Part shown: positions 37,470 through 45,698 of the stretch, piece after piece | How positions within the stretch are numbered: the first letter of the stretch is position 1 | How the letters are laid out: every line of letters begins with the position of its first letter | Origin: Photobacterium sp. GB-56 | GTDB lineage: Bacteria; Pseudomonadota; Gammaproteobacteria; Enterobacterales; Vibrionaceae | Assembly (NCBI RefSeq): GCF_003026105.1 | Contig: NZ_PYNW01000022.1 | Span: 1-45,698, forward strand | Reading direction: 5' to 3' | Length of the DNA: 45,698 nucleotides | The notes under the pieces: generated by a model | The model's database searches: none | What the model saw: only the letters and a program-made list of their open reading frames with translations | What the model was told of the DNA's origin: nothing | Program-made: the position numbers and the translations under genes

Positions 37470-38447
37470 CTACATCCAGAATGTACCGACAAGGGCGGTA
37501 ACAATGATGTTGACGATGCCGATTGGAAGTAAGAATTTCCAACCGAATGCCATTAGCTGGTCGTAACGCGTTCGCGGTAAGCTGGCACGCATCCATACAA
37601 AGAAGAAAACTAACAAGAAGGTCTTCAATACAAACCATAAGACGCCAACAAGCGGATAGGCTTCAGCCCATGGTCCATGCCATCCGCCGAGGTACAAGGT
37701 TGTTGCCATTGCACCGACGAGGATCACACCTAGGTATTCACCAAGGAAAAACATCGCAAAAGGCATACCGCCATATTCGGTATTAAAACCTGCATTAAGC
37801 TCGTTTTCGGCTTCAGGCATATCGAATGGCAAGCGGTGAGTTTCTGCAATACCTGCGATTAGGAATACAAGGAAGCCAACCGGTTGAAGGAGGATATACG
37901 GTGTCGTTTGTGCATCAACAATTTGCGTTAAGCTAAAGCTGCCAGCAAGCATAACCACACCCAATACCGCCATACCCATTGCTAATTCATAACTGATTAA
38001 CTGAGCAATAGTACGAATTGCGCCAAGCATGGTGTATTTCGAGCTTGATGCCCATCCGCCTAAAAAGACCCCATAAGCGTGAATGGAGCTTAATCCCATT
38101 AAAAAGAGCAGACCGATGTTTAAGTCTGCTGCCCATGAGATATTTTTACCGATAGGCAGTAAAGCAAAGCTAACAAGAATCGATACCACGACAAGGATTG
38201 GTGCTAAAGCGTAGAGCTTTTTGTCGACAAACCCGGGCATGAAATATTCTTTTGTTAGCAATTTTGCTGCATCACATAGTGCTTGGAATAACCCTAATGG
38301 ACCTGCTCGGTTAGGGCCGTAACGGTCTTGCAACAGTGCTAGACAGCGACGTTCAAACAGAACGGTATAGCCTGCAACTAAAATCAAACCAAAGATAGTG
38401 ATAACCATACCGACCAGAATAAAAATCCAGTACTGCAATGAATCCAT
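37470..38447 (-). CDS. nuoH: NADH-quinone oxidoreductase subunit H
   Basis: The 325-residue, eight-TM heel subunit (same length as E. coli) forms the quinone chamber with NuoB and NuoCD. Conserved blocks: ERRCLALLQDRYGPNRAGP and ETHRLPFDMPEAENEL with the acidic funnel residues, then EYGGMPFAMFFLGEY. Its ATG shares one base with the nuoG stop (TAATG). Confidence 0.95.
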   Translation of the reverse strand: MDSLQYWIFILVGMVITIFGLILVAGYTVLFERRCLALLQDRYGPNRAGPLGLFQALCDAAKLLTKEYFMPGFVDKKLYALAPILVVVSILVSFALLPIGKNISWAADLNIGLLFLMGLSSIHAYGVFLGGWASSSKYTMLGAIRTIAQLISYELAMGMAVLGVVMLAGSFSLTQIVDAQTTPYILLQPVGFLVFLIAGIAETHRLPFDMPEAENELNAGFNTEYGGMPFAMFFLGEYLGVILVGAMATTLYLGGWHGPWAEAYPLVGVLWFVLKTFLLVFFFVWMRASLPRTRYDQLMAFGWKFLLPIGIVNIIVTALVGTFWM

Positions 38448-40813
38448 TAGGCTTCTCCCATCATAATGACCGATGCACTACCAATAATGTTTTTGATTTC
38501 CTCCTTTTTATCTGCATCAATAAAAAGCTCAGAGGTGCGCTCAAGACACAATGGTGAAGCAATATCAGCCTGAAGTAGGCGCATATCTGCTTGATTTAAA
38601 GCAACCGTGAGGTCAGCAACTTGAGAGGAAATCACCGCAGGGCGTACCAACTTCTGATCACCGCAAATAATCATTAATTGATCACTATTGCTAAGGTTTA
38701 GCGAGGCAGCCAGTTTAGGATTTATTGAAGCGGAAGATCCTGGCTTGAGAGAGCGGATTTCAGGCGCATGATCGGCAACATATCCTTCACCAAACCATTT
38801 ACTTAGTGCAACTTGCGGCTGAGTACTTTGAATTGCAGGTGGATTTGTTTTCTGTTCAAGTGGTAATTGTGTGCACTTAAGCTTGTCTTTTTCGATGATG
38901 ATCCCGTCATCACCAGCTTGAGGTAGCGTCGGTGCGAGCTCAGTTAACCATTGCTCGATTGTCTCAGGTGATTTCATTAAGGTTTCAATCATGCCATGAG
39001 CGTCAATCGTGGCTGTTTTTCTCGCGAAAGCCTTGCTAAAACGCTGTAGTCTACCTTCATAGTTAATCGTCATACCGTCCCTTTCTGGCCATGCTGCGAG
39101 TGGCAATAAGGTGTCGCTTAAGTGTGCTGTTTTGGTTAAGACTTTGTCGATCACAATCAATTGGTCTAGCTTGTCATGCAGTGCATGCCACTGTGGGTTA
39201 TTGGTATTCAGCGGATCGCTGCCGACAACAACTAATGTCTTTATTTTGTCACTCTCTATTTGCGTCATCAGCTCAGCACATGAGTTTTCTTGTGCTGTTA
39301 ATACTGCATTAACAGAACCGGCACTCGGTAAAGTAATCGCCATTTTGGCTGCAGGTGCAAGTGACTCTGTAATGGTATTAAGTAGAGAGATATCTGCAGT
39401 GTTAAGCAGTTCAGCCACACCAATAATGACAGGTTTTTCCGCCTGTTTTAGTGCATTGGCAACATCTTTAATCCAGAGATCTTCCACAGCACCATCATGA
39501 ACAGCTGTGTTAATTTGTGTTAAACAGTCTTGCCATTGGCTTGGTGCTAACGCTTTAACATGGCCTCGCTGAAGTTTATTCAAGGCTGTGACGAGGTGAG
39601 AAGGTGTTGCATGTAATACATACACATCTTTTTTAGCCTTGATCACTTGGCGTACCGCAAGATCAAGCATAGGCGCATGTTCAGTGAGCTCTCCTACCAC
39701 GAAAACCGCATCTGATTGCTCTATATCTGATATAGAAGGCGCATTGTGATTCGCTGCTACAGCGGTTTTCGTCAAAGCTTCTTGTTGCGGTGAAATAAAT
39801 GGTGAGAACGGCGCATTCATCTCTTTTGCAATAGCTTTCAGTGCCAAGTTAGTCGTGAGATCTTCTTCTACGGAACCTAAAATACCCACATGACCTTCAG
39901 CTCTAACAAGGGCTATTTTCAGTGCATCTAGAGGTGATGTTTTTATGACTTTGCCTTGCTCTGATACATATTTAGGTCTTGAGTACGACTCGGTGCCATG
40001 AGACCCATAACGACCACGATCACAGATAAAATAAGGATTTACTTTTGATGCTTTGTTGTTAGGTTGAACGCGTCGTAGGGTTCCTTCACGTCCACCGACT
40101 TCGATATTACAACCCACACTACAACCTGAGCAGATTGAAGGCGCTTTTTCTAACATCCATGTACGGCTGTATTTACGGCGGTAAACCTTATCGGTAAAAA
40201 CGCCGGTTGGACATACGCTGACTAAATTGCCTGAGAATGGACTATCGAATGCGCCATCTTCTGTTCGGCGGAAAAGTACGTGATTGCTTGACCCCATTGC
40301 ACCAAAATCATCACCAAGCGCATAGTCTTGATAAAAGCGTACGCAGCGATAACAGGTCACACAGCGGTTCATGGTTTGGTATACCAACGGACCTAGGAAT
40401 TGATCCGGCATGGTACGTTTTTGTCCATCATAGCGGCGGTAAGCATGGCCGACACTGATGGTTGTGTCTTGAAGGTGACAGTCACCGCCTTCATCACAAA
40501 CAGGGCAGTCATTGGGGTGGTTGGTCATATAAAACTCAACCACGGCTTTTTGGATTTGTTTTGCTTTTGGCGATTTAAAACGAAATTGCTGGCCATCTTG
40601 TGCTGGAATGCTACAAGTCATGACGGTACGCGGTTTTTCACCTTCTTTTTGTGGCACGGTTTCCATGGCACAAATACGACAAGAGCCTGCGGCATCTAAT
40701 GCTGGGTGGTAGCAAAAATAAGGCGTATCGATCCCCGCTTTACGCGCAGCGTCTAACACGTTCTGTCCTGGCTCAAATTCGACCGCTTTGTCATCTATAT
40801 AGATAGTTCCCAT
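38447..40813 (-). CDS. nuoG: NADH-quinone oxidoreductase subunit G
   Basis: A 788-residue iron-sulfur subunit. The N-terminal 2Fe-2S ferredoxin domain holds N1b (CYHPALDAAGSCRIC and a later TC). Cluster N5 follows, with its His ligand (HPNDCPVCDEGGDC), and then N4 (CVTCYRC ... CPTG). CSGCSVGC and a later Cys in YFICDRG match the optional N7 site. The rest is a catalytically inert molybdopterin-oxidoreductase fold. It is about 120 residues shorter than E. coli NuoG (908). The frame allows an ATG at 40822; ATG 40813 is preferred because GGAGG lies 10 bases upstream of it and only 1 base from the earlier ATG. Confidence 0.95.
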   Translation of the reverse strand: MGTIYIDDKAVEFEPGQNVLDAARKAGIDTPYFCYHPALDAAGSCRICAMETVPQKEGEKPRTVMTCSIPAQDGQQFRFKSPKAKQIQKAVVEFYMTNHPNDCPVCDEGGDCHLQDTTISVGHAYRRYDGQKRTMPDQFLGPLVYQTMNRCVTCYRCVRFYQDYALGDDFGAMGSSNHVLFRRTEDGAFDSPFSGNLVSVCPTGVFTDKVYRRKYSRTWMLEKAPSICSGCSVGCNIEVGGREGTLRRVQPNNKASKVNPYFICDRGRYGSHGTESYSRPKYVSEQGKVIKTSPLDALKIALVRAEGHVGILGSVEEDLTTNLALKAIAKEMNAPFSPFISPQQEALTKTAVAANHNAPSISDIEQSDAVFVVGELTEHAPMLDLAVRQVIKAKKDVYVLHATPSHLVTALNKLQRGHVKALAPSQWQDCLTQINTAVHDGAVEDLWIKDVANALKQAEKPVIIGVAELLNTADISLLNTITESLAPAAKMAITLPSAGSVNAVLTAQENSCAELMTQIESDKIKTLVVVGSDPLNTNNPQWHALHDKLDQLIVIDKVLTKTAHLSDTLLPLAAWPERDGMTINYEGRLQRFSKAFARKTATIDAHGMIETLMKSPETIEQWLTELAPTLPQAGDDGIIIEKDKLKCTQLPLEQKTNPPAIQSTQPQVALSKWFGEGYVADHAPEIRSLKPGSSASINPKLAASLNLSNSDQLMIICGDQKLVRPAVISSQVADLTVALNQADMRLLQADIASPLCLERTSELFIDADKKEEIKNIIGSASVIMMGEA

Positions 40814-40815
40814 GA

Positions 40816-42099
40816 TCAACATGCCTCCGCAGTTAGCTGGTGGTTGTGAGTACAGCGTTGCCCTTCAATATGGGATTCAAAAACATGTTTGAAGTGTTTT
40901 AATCCAGTCATGATTGGCATTAGCGCCCCCGGTGCAAGCGCACAGAAGGTGTTGGGATAGATGGTTTCACAGAGCTCATGAAGCAGAGCCAGATCTTTGG
41001 AGGTCGCTTCTCCTGTTTCAAATTTTTTCAATACATGCACGACATACGGCAAGCCATCACGGCAAGGTGTGCAGTAGCCACATGATTCTCTTGCGAAAAA
41101 TTCTGTCAGGTTGATCATGAAGTCTATTGGACAAATCGCATCGTCCATCACAATGATCCCGCCAGTACCTAAACGTGAACCCACAGTCGCTGGGCCGTCC
41201 CAATCGAGGGGAACGTCGAGATGTTCAGGGAGCATGAATTGCGTTGAGGCACCACCTGGTAGAAAACCGACAAGCTCACGATCGTCAAGTAATCCGCCAG
41301 CGTGCTCGAAAATAAGCTCTCTAGCTGTAGTCCCTAATGGCAACTCAAAGAAGCCAGGCTTTTTGACCGGACCAGACACTTGGTAAATATGGCTTCCTGC
41401 GGCATCACCTTTACCTTGAGATTTGAACCACTCGGCACCTTTATGAACGATCCAAGGAATATGACAGATGGATTCCACATTGTTGACTATGGTTGGCTGT
41501 CCCCACAGACCTTTTACGATAGGGAAGGGCGGTTTAGAACGCGGGTTACCACGGTAGCCTTCAAGGGCATTGAGTAGGGCGGTTTCTTCACCACAGATAT
41601 AGCGCCCAGCACTTAAGTGAACGTCAACATCAAGATCCCAGCCAGAGCCCATGACATTTTCACCCACAAGCCCAGCCGCTCGTGCTTCTTGTAACGCTTT
41701 CTCAAGTCCTTTTGCCCCTTCGCGATATTCTCCACGAATGAAAACAAATGCTTTGTCTGCACCAAGTATGTAACTACTTGCGATAACGCCTTCTAAAATA
41801 GTGTGCGGATCGCGATAAAGCACTTGTCTATCTTTAAACGAGCCCGGTTCTGATTCATCTAAATTCACCACCAAGTAAACGGGGTGACTGGCATCTTTTG
41901 CAAGGAAACCCCATTTCACACCCGTTGGGAAACCACCACCACCACAGCCACGTAGACCAGATGCTTTTAGTTCTGCCAGTAAAGGCTCTCTTGGTTGACC
42001 AATAATGGAATTAAGGCTTTGGTAACCACCATTTTCACAGTACTCAGCAAAATTTAATGGTTTTGGATGATGAAAGTTGCGTGAAAGTACTAAGTCCAT
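40816..42099 (-). CDS. nuoF: NADH-quinone oxidoreductase subunit F
   Basis: The 427-residue NADH- and FMN-binding subunit (E. coli 445). The Gly-rich NADH loop region is GEETALLNALEGYRGNPR, and cluster N3 is CGYCTPCRDG plus a distal Cys. The FMN loop reads LRGCGGGGFPTG, with Cys52 where nearly all family members have Arg (GRGGAGFPTG). The codon is TGT, one base from CGT. The ATG overlaps the nuoE stop by one base and has GGAGG upstream. Confidence 0.95.
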   Translation of the reverse strand: MDLVLSRNFHHPKPLNFAEYCENGGYQSLNSIIGQPREPLLAELKASGLRGCGGGGFPTGVKWGFLAKDASHPVYLVVNLDESEPGSFKDRQVLYRDPHTILEGVIASSYILGADKAFVFIRGEYREGAKGLEKALQEARAAGLVGENVMGSGWDLDVDVHLSAGRYICGEETALLNALEGYRGNPRSKPPFPIVKGLWGQPTIVNNVESICHIPWIVHKGAEWFKSQGKGDAAGSHIYQVSGPVKKPGFFELPLGTTARELIFEHAGGLLDDRELVGFLPGGASTQFMLPEHLDVPLDWDGPATVGSRLGTGGIIVMDDAICPIDFMINLTEFFARESCGYCTPCRDGLPYVVHVLKKFETGEATSKDLALLHELCETIYPNTFCALAPGALMPIMTGLKHFKHVFESHIEGQRCTHNHQLTAEAC

Positions 42100-42665
42100 T
42101 ACAGCACCTCCTCATTTGGTTTTGCTGGCGCATCTTGAGGAGTCAGCATCGAAATAATATTTTGGTAATCAGGCTTCTCTGATAGCTTGATCTCTTCTTC
42201 TGCTAATTCAGTTAAGATCATTCTCATGCGTTCAGGTGTTAGTTCACCTTCAACACGATCATCATTGATTAGAGCGGCTGGAGCGCGATCGCATAGTCCA
42301 AGACAAATACTGGGTAGAACGGTAATGCTGCCATCATTAGCGATCTCTCCTAATGCTTTACCTGTTGCATTTTCTGCCGCTTCTAGCACTTTTTTCGCAC
42401 CTCGGGTATAGCAAGAAATGCTGTCACAGACACGCATGATATTGCGACCAACAGGACGTCGGCGCAAAAGCGTATAAAACGTAATAAGTTCATCTAACTG
42501 CGTTGTTGATAGGTCTGTAAGTTTACTAACAAGGTTGAGACTTGGTTTCGTGATATAGCCATATTTATCTTGCATAAAATAAAGACAATAGATGGCACCG
42601 GCTCTTTTTTCTGGGTAATGAGCAATATGCTCTTCCAGATGAGCTCTTTCTTGATCTGTTAACAT
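42099..42665 (-). CDS. nuoE: NADH-quinone oxidoreductase subunit E
   Basis: The 188-residue thioredoxin-like subunit carries the 2Fe-2S cluster N1a, with ligands in VCDSISCYTRG and SICLGLCDRAPA. It is slightly longer than E. coli NuoE (166) because of a C-terminal tail of acidic and proline-rich residues. It starts 86 bases after nuoCD, the longest gap within the operon, with a good GAGGA Shine-Dalgarno. Confidence 0.95.
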   Translation of the reverse strand: MLTDQERAHLEEHIAHYPEKRAGAIYCLYFMQDKYGYITKPSLNLVSKLTDLSTTQLDELITFYTLLRRRPVGRNIMRVCDSISCYTRGAKKVLEAAENATGKALGEIANDGSITVLPSICLGLCDRAPAALINDDRVEGELTPERMRMILTELAEEEIKLSEKPDYQNIISMLTPQDAPAKPNEEVL

Positions 42666-42751
42666 GATTTCCTCACATTGCGGACTTTATTTATGACGAG
42701 CGACATTCGCTTATTCGTCTCAACATCTACATGGGATGTTGTTTTTATTGT

Positions 42752-44449
42752 TTAGCGATCAATATCAGCGAGTACGTAATCGATAGAGCCGATTAAACAG
42801 ATGATATTGCTCAATAAGTCGCCTTTAGAAACGGCTTTAACGGATTGGAAATGTGTAAATGAAGGTGTGCGGATTCGGACACGGTAAGGGCACCCAGTAC
42901 CATTACTGATGGTGTGGTAGCTTGTGACCCCTTTAGCGGTTTCCGTTGCGTAAAAGGTTTCAGCAACCGGGAAATTAAAGCCTCTGCCGGTATCAACAAA
43001 ACTGTGGATCAGGGTTTCGATATCGCGTAATGCATTTTGCTTTCGCGGAAAACCAAAGTTAGGCGCATTGTCAGCAAGGATAGGACCTTCAGGCATACGT
43101 GCCGCCGCTTGTCGAATGATCTTCAAGCTCTCAACCACTTCTTGCACACGAAGAACGGTACGGGTGTAGGCATCACCATCTTGGCCAACAGGAACGTCAA
43201 AGTCGTAATCTTCGTAACCCATGTAAGGGAAATCTTTACGCATATCGAAGTTAATGCCAGTCGCACGCAAGTTTGGTCCTGTTAAACCCCAATCAAGTGC
43301 CATTGACTGACTGTAAACCGCAATGTTTTGTGTCCGTACTTTGAAGATCATTGAGTGGGTCATTAACTTTTCAAGATCGGGGACCAGTTGCTCAATACCT
43401 TGGCAAGCCTGTTCAACTTTTTCTTCCCAGCCATCAGGTAAATCTTGAGATACACCACCAATTCTGAAGAACGCAGGGTGCATACGACCGCCACAGATTA
43501 ACTCGATAACATCGAAGATTTTTTCACGCTCGGTGAAAGCATAAAAGGCTGGAGCCATACCCCCTAGGTTATGCGTGATACTTCCAAACCATACAAGATG
43601 GCTCGAAATTCGGAATAATTCGCATAACATAATCCGCATGGTCTTGGCGCGTTCAGGGACTTCAATTCCAGTCATTGCTTCAAGCCCTAGTAAATAGGGC
43701 AGTTCACCAGCTACACCACCTAAGTAATCGATGCGATCGGTATAAGGGATGTAGTTATGAAAAGTATGACGCTCGGCAATTTTCTCTGCTCCGCGATGGT
43801 GGAAGCCAATTTCTTGATCCAAGTCTTCAATGAACTCGCCTTTCATTTTAACTTTGAGGCGGATAACGCCATCGGTACCAGGGTGGTTAGGGCCGATGTT
43901 TAGTACCATGCTGCCATCGTCTTGCTTACCTTGAATATCATAGGACTTCATAACATCATCAAAGTCAGATCCTGCAAGATCGAAAGGTTCATCCATTAAG
44001 GTCGCACGACAAGGATAAGATTTACGTAGTGGGTGACCTTTCCAAAAATCAAAAGTTAAGATACGACGTAGATCGGGGTGATCAGTGAATTTAATCCCGA
44101 ACATGTCATAGACTTCACGCTCATACCAATTCGCGTTAGGCCAAAGCCCAACTACAGTAGGTACTTCAATGGTGTCATTAGCAATGTGTGTGCGAATGGA
44201 AATAAATTGCTTATTTTTCACACTCAGCAGATAATAAAACACACTGAGTCCGCCACCACGTTCACATTCATCAATTGCTGAAAGGTCGAACAGCATTTCA
44301 AATTGTGAAGAAGCCGCATTTTTTAGGAAGTGCAAGGTATCGATAAGGTGTTCTTTTTTTATCTCGAAACTTTCACAACCAATGATTTCGTGTTTTGGCG
44401 CTTTAGCACCGAAACGCTCAATGAGTATTTGACGATCGTTATTATTCAT
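42752..44449 (-). CDS. nuoCD: NADH-quinone oxidoreductase fused subunits C/D
   Basis: The 565-residue fusion consists of a NuoC-like domain (about 1-165, [14 protein letters not shown] and [17 protein letters not shown]) and a NuoD domain (about 170-565, ending in [11 protein letters not shown]). Fusion is the gammaproteobacterial arrangement (E. coli about 600 residues). The quinone-headgroup loop reads GPNHPGTDG. The first His (189) is present, but residue 193 is Asp (GAT at 43871-43873) where HPxxHG normally supplies the quinone-ligand His. The partner Tyr in [10 protein letters not shown] is kept. Its ATG shares one base with the nuoB stop. Confidence 0.95.
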   Translation of the reverse strand: MNNNDRQILIERFGAKAPKHEIIGCESFEIKKEHLIDTLHFLKNAASSQFEMLFDLSAIDECERGGGLSVFYYLLSVKNKQFISIRTHIANDTIEVPTVVGLWPNANWYEREVYDMFGIKFTDHPDLRRILTFDFWKGHPLRKSYPCRATLMDEPFDLAGSDFDDVMKSYDIQGKQDDGSMVLNIGPNHPGTDGVIRLKVKMKGEFIEDLDQEIGFHHRGAEKIAERHTFHNYIPYTDRIDYLGGVAGELPYLLGLEAMTGIEVPERAKTMRIMLCELFRISSHLVWFGSITHNLGGMAPAFYAFTEREKIFDVIELICGGRMHPAFFRIGGVSQDLPDGWEEKVEQACQGIEQLVPDLEKLMTHSMIFKVRTQNIAVYSQSMALDWGLTGPNLRATGINFDMRKDFPYMGYEDYDFDVPVGQDGDAYTRTVLRVQEVVESLKIIRQAAARMPEGPILADNAPNFGFPRKQNALRDIETLIHSFVDTGRGFNFPVAETFYATETAKGVTSYHTISNGTGCPYRVRIRTPSFTHFQSVKAVSKGDLLSNIICLIGSIDYVLADIDR

Positions 44450-45000
44450 TATTCGACCCTCAAACCGAGTGGTTTACGGTTTTTACTTAGCACAGAGACT
44501 GGGTTAGCTTGAACGTGCTCTTGAAGCATGATCAACCCCTCGAGTAGGGCGTCTGGACGAGGTGGGCAACCAGGGACATAGACGTCAACAGGAAGAATTT
44601 TATCGACGCCTTGTACAACACTGTAAATGTCATACATACCACCAGAGTTTGAACAAGACCCCATTGAAATAACCCATTTAGGCTCAAGCATTTGATCATA
44701 AATATGCTTCATTAACGGTGCCATTTTCACAAAGCAGGTACCAGCTGTGATAAGTACATCGCTTTGGCGTGGCGAGCCACGAAGTACTTCAGAACCAAAC
44801 CTTGCCATGTCATAGCGAGGCGTCGCTGCTGTCATCATTTCAACGAAACAGCAAGATGTCCCAAAGTTGTAAGGCCAGAGCGAATGCTTCCGGCTGTAGG
44901 AAATAAGTTCATCAACTTTACCAACAATATTGGTAATGATGTTGTTGCCTTTTTCATTCGAGGAATTACCGACGTTAACGGTTTGAATTATATCGCTCAT
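44449..45000 (-). CDS. nuoB: NADH-quinone oxidoreductase subunit B
   Basis: The 183-residue subunit carries the terminal cluster N2. The four ligands are the adjacent pair Cys50-Cys51, Cys116 and Cys145 (CPPRPD). It is shorter than E. coli NuoB (220), mainly at the termini. It overlaps nuoA by 4 bases (ATGA). Confidence 0.96.
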   Translation of the reverse strand: MSDIIQTVNVGNSSNEKGNNIITNIVGKVDELISYSRKHSLWPYNFGTSCCFVEMMTAATPRYDMARFGSEVLRGSPRQSDVLITAGTCFVKMAPLMKHIYDQMLEPKWVISMGSCSNSGGMYDIYSVVQGVDKILPVDVYVPGCPPRPDALLEGLIMLQEHVQANPVSVLSKNRKPLGLRVE

Positions 45001-45371
45001 GACTCATACACTCCGATTTGAAAGACACCTTTACGTATCATGTAAATGAACCCTAAAAGTAAAATCACCAAAAAGGTGACGCCAGCAATGACACCCGGTA
45101 TACCGAGTTGCCAATAGTCGACTCCCCATGCAAAAAGGATTGCGGCTTCTAATTCAAAAATGAGAAACGCAACAGCGATGAGGTAATAACTAATAGAAAA
45201 GTTATGCTTTGTTGTTCCAGAGGGTAAAAGCCCACACTCGAAAGGCTGTTCTTTATCAAAACGACGACCAAATCCACCTATAGACTTACTAATAAATAAA
45301 ATGGAAGCGATCACCGCAAAGACGAGAAGGCTGAAGACACCGATCATGATTCCTGGGTTGAAATCACTCAT
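44997..45371 (-). CDS. nuoA: NADH-quinone oxidoreductase subunit A
   Basis: A 124-residue, three-TM subunit (E. coli 147). FECGLLPSG and the acidic helix [15 protein letters not shown] are recognisable; the usual Asp-x-Glu pair is Glu-Leu-Glu here. The frame extends 9 codons upstream to 45398, but ATG 45371 ([11 protein letters not shown]) has AAGGAG 7 bases upstream and is chosen. It is the first gene of the nuo operon. Confidence 0.94.
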   Translation of the reverse strand: MSDFNPGIMIGVFSLLVFAVIASILFISKSIGGFGRRFDKEQPFECGLLPSGTTKHNFSISYYLIAVAFLIFELEAAILFAWGVDYWQLGIPGVIAGVTFLVILLLGFIYMIRKGVFQIGVYES

Positions 45372-45698
45372 TTGCACTCCTTGTCGAATTTGATGCATTA
45401 GCCGTCAAGCACACTTGAAAAGCCAAGGTGCTGACAACGTGAGCTTACATCTCATTCGTACTTCAACATTACTTTCAAAAGAGCTTAATTTAATTGGTCG
45501 TTAAACTAGCCCTGTCGTTATTTTTTATAGGTCGCATACTTAGTCACTATTTCTTATTTGATCATTGTTAAAAATAAACAAATAAATGCAACCAATTGAA
45601 CCTAACAGTTACTTTCTGAACAAGTACTTAACAAAAAAATGCAAAATCTTTTCATTTTTGAAATGAAAAAAATCGATTTTAATTAATGATTTTTTTAT
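45372..45698 (-). other. Promoter region of the nuo operon
   Basis: 327 bases with no gene. It must hold the nuo promoter, since nuoA is the first gene on the minus strand. No strong -35/-10 pair was singled out. A TATAAA-like -10 candidate on the minus strand near 45520 lacks a good -35. A TTGAT half-site near 45558 (TTGATCATTGTTAA) hints at FNR/ArcA-type control but is only partial. Confidence 0.45.
45649..45669. other. AT-rich hairpin near the right edge
   Basis: A perfect 9-bp inverted repeat TTTTCATTT / AAATGAAAA with a 3-base loop. Being purely AT-rich, it could be the terminator of a gene beyond the window or a regulatory dyad. The edge prevents a decision. Confidence 0.35.

Noticed and set aside
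37441..37638. 65-codon minus-strand frame overlapping the end of nuoH and the start of nuoI
   Set aside because: It is an alternative frame inside nuoH with no independent start signal; a shadow frame.
39091..39500. Plus-strand frames of up to 129 codons opposite nuoG
   Set aside because: Antisense shadows of a confidently assigned gene; no ribosome-binding site or family features.

Overview
ORGANISM. The window reads as chromosomal DNA of a gammaproteobacterium, most likely a member of the Vibrionaceae (Photobacterium/Vibrio type; genus is inference). The reasons are the gene order yeaG-yeaH-ycgB / yeaD / gapA / msrB / DUF2989 lipoprotein / yeaC / ansA / sppA / fadH, the AT-rich intergenic DNA, E. 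coli-like CRP and FadR operators, and a ToxR-superfamily membrane regulator. No tRNA, rRNA or CRISPR array was seen. LAYOUT. (1) 1-2351 is a low-GC accessory segment. It holds the right end of an IS3-family element, then two overlapping genes for a membrane-bound winged-helix regulator and a small single-pass partner (ToxR/ToxS or VtrA/VtrC-like 'co-component' pair), then a small outer-membrane beta-barrel protein. (2) 2375-7233 (minus) is the stress operon yeaG(prkA)-yeaH-ycgB(spoVR). (3) 7761-18736 is conserved housekeeping backbone: a VOC/glyoxalase protein, yeaD, gapA, msrB, a DUF2989 lipoprotein, yeaC, a GST, ansA, sppA and fadH, mostly as single transcription units closed by clear intrinsic terminators. 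fadH has a textbook promoter overlapped by a FadR palindrome. (4) 19011-22887 is what is left of a surface-polysaccharide locus. wza and wzc are intact, with no wzb between them. They are followed by the 3' ends of a yjbH-family gene (minus) and of rmlB/rfbB (plus), which meet head to head at a deletion scar. (5) 23122-24312 is tsgA, behind a perfect CRP site. (6) 24419-27553 (minus) is a compact amino-sugar operon: PTS EIICB, nanE and a MurR/RpiR regulator. An intrinsic terminator abuts the regulator's start codon. (7) 28004-30651 (minus) has a SdaC-type amino-acid transporter and alanine dehydrogenase. (8) 31213-45371 (minus) is a complete 13-gene nuo operon (nuoA-B-CD-E-F-G-H-I-J-K-L-M-N) for proton-pumping complex I, with many 1-4 base stop/start overlaps. 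HOW THE GENES WORK TOGETHER. Glycolysis (gapA, yeaD), fatty-acid oxidation (fadH), alanine oxidation (ald) and amino-sugar uptake (PTS-nanE) feed NADH and carbon into central metabolism, and Nuo re-oxidises NADH. MOST UNUSUAL POINTS. These are the co-component regulator cassette beside an IS end, the polysaccharide deletion scar, the terminator at the rpiR ribosome-binding site, and a complex I operon in a family that usually relies on Na+-NQR. In that operon NuoCD has Asp where the quinone-site second His of HPxxHG is expected, and NuoF has Cys where the FMN-loop Arg is expected.
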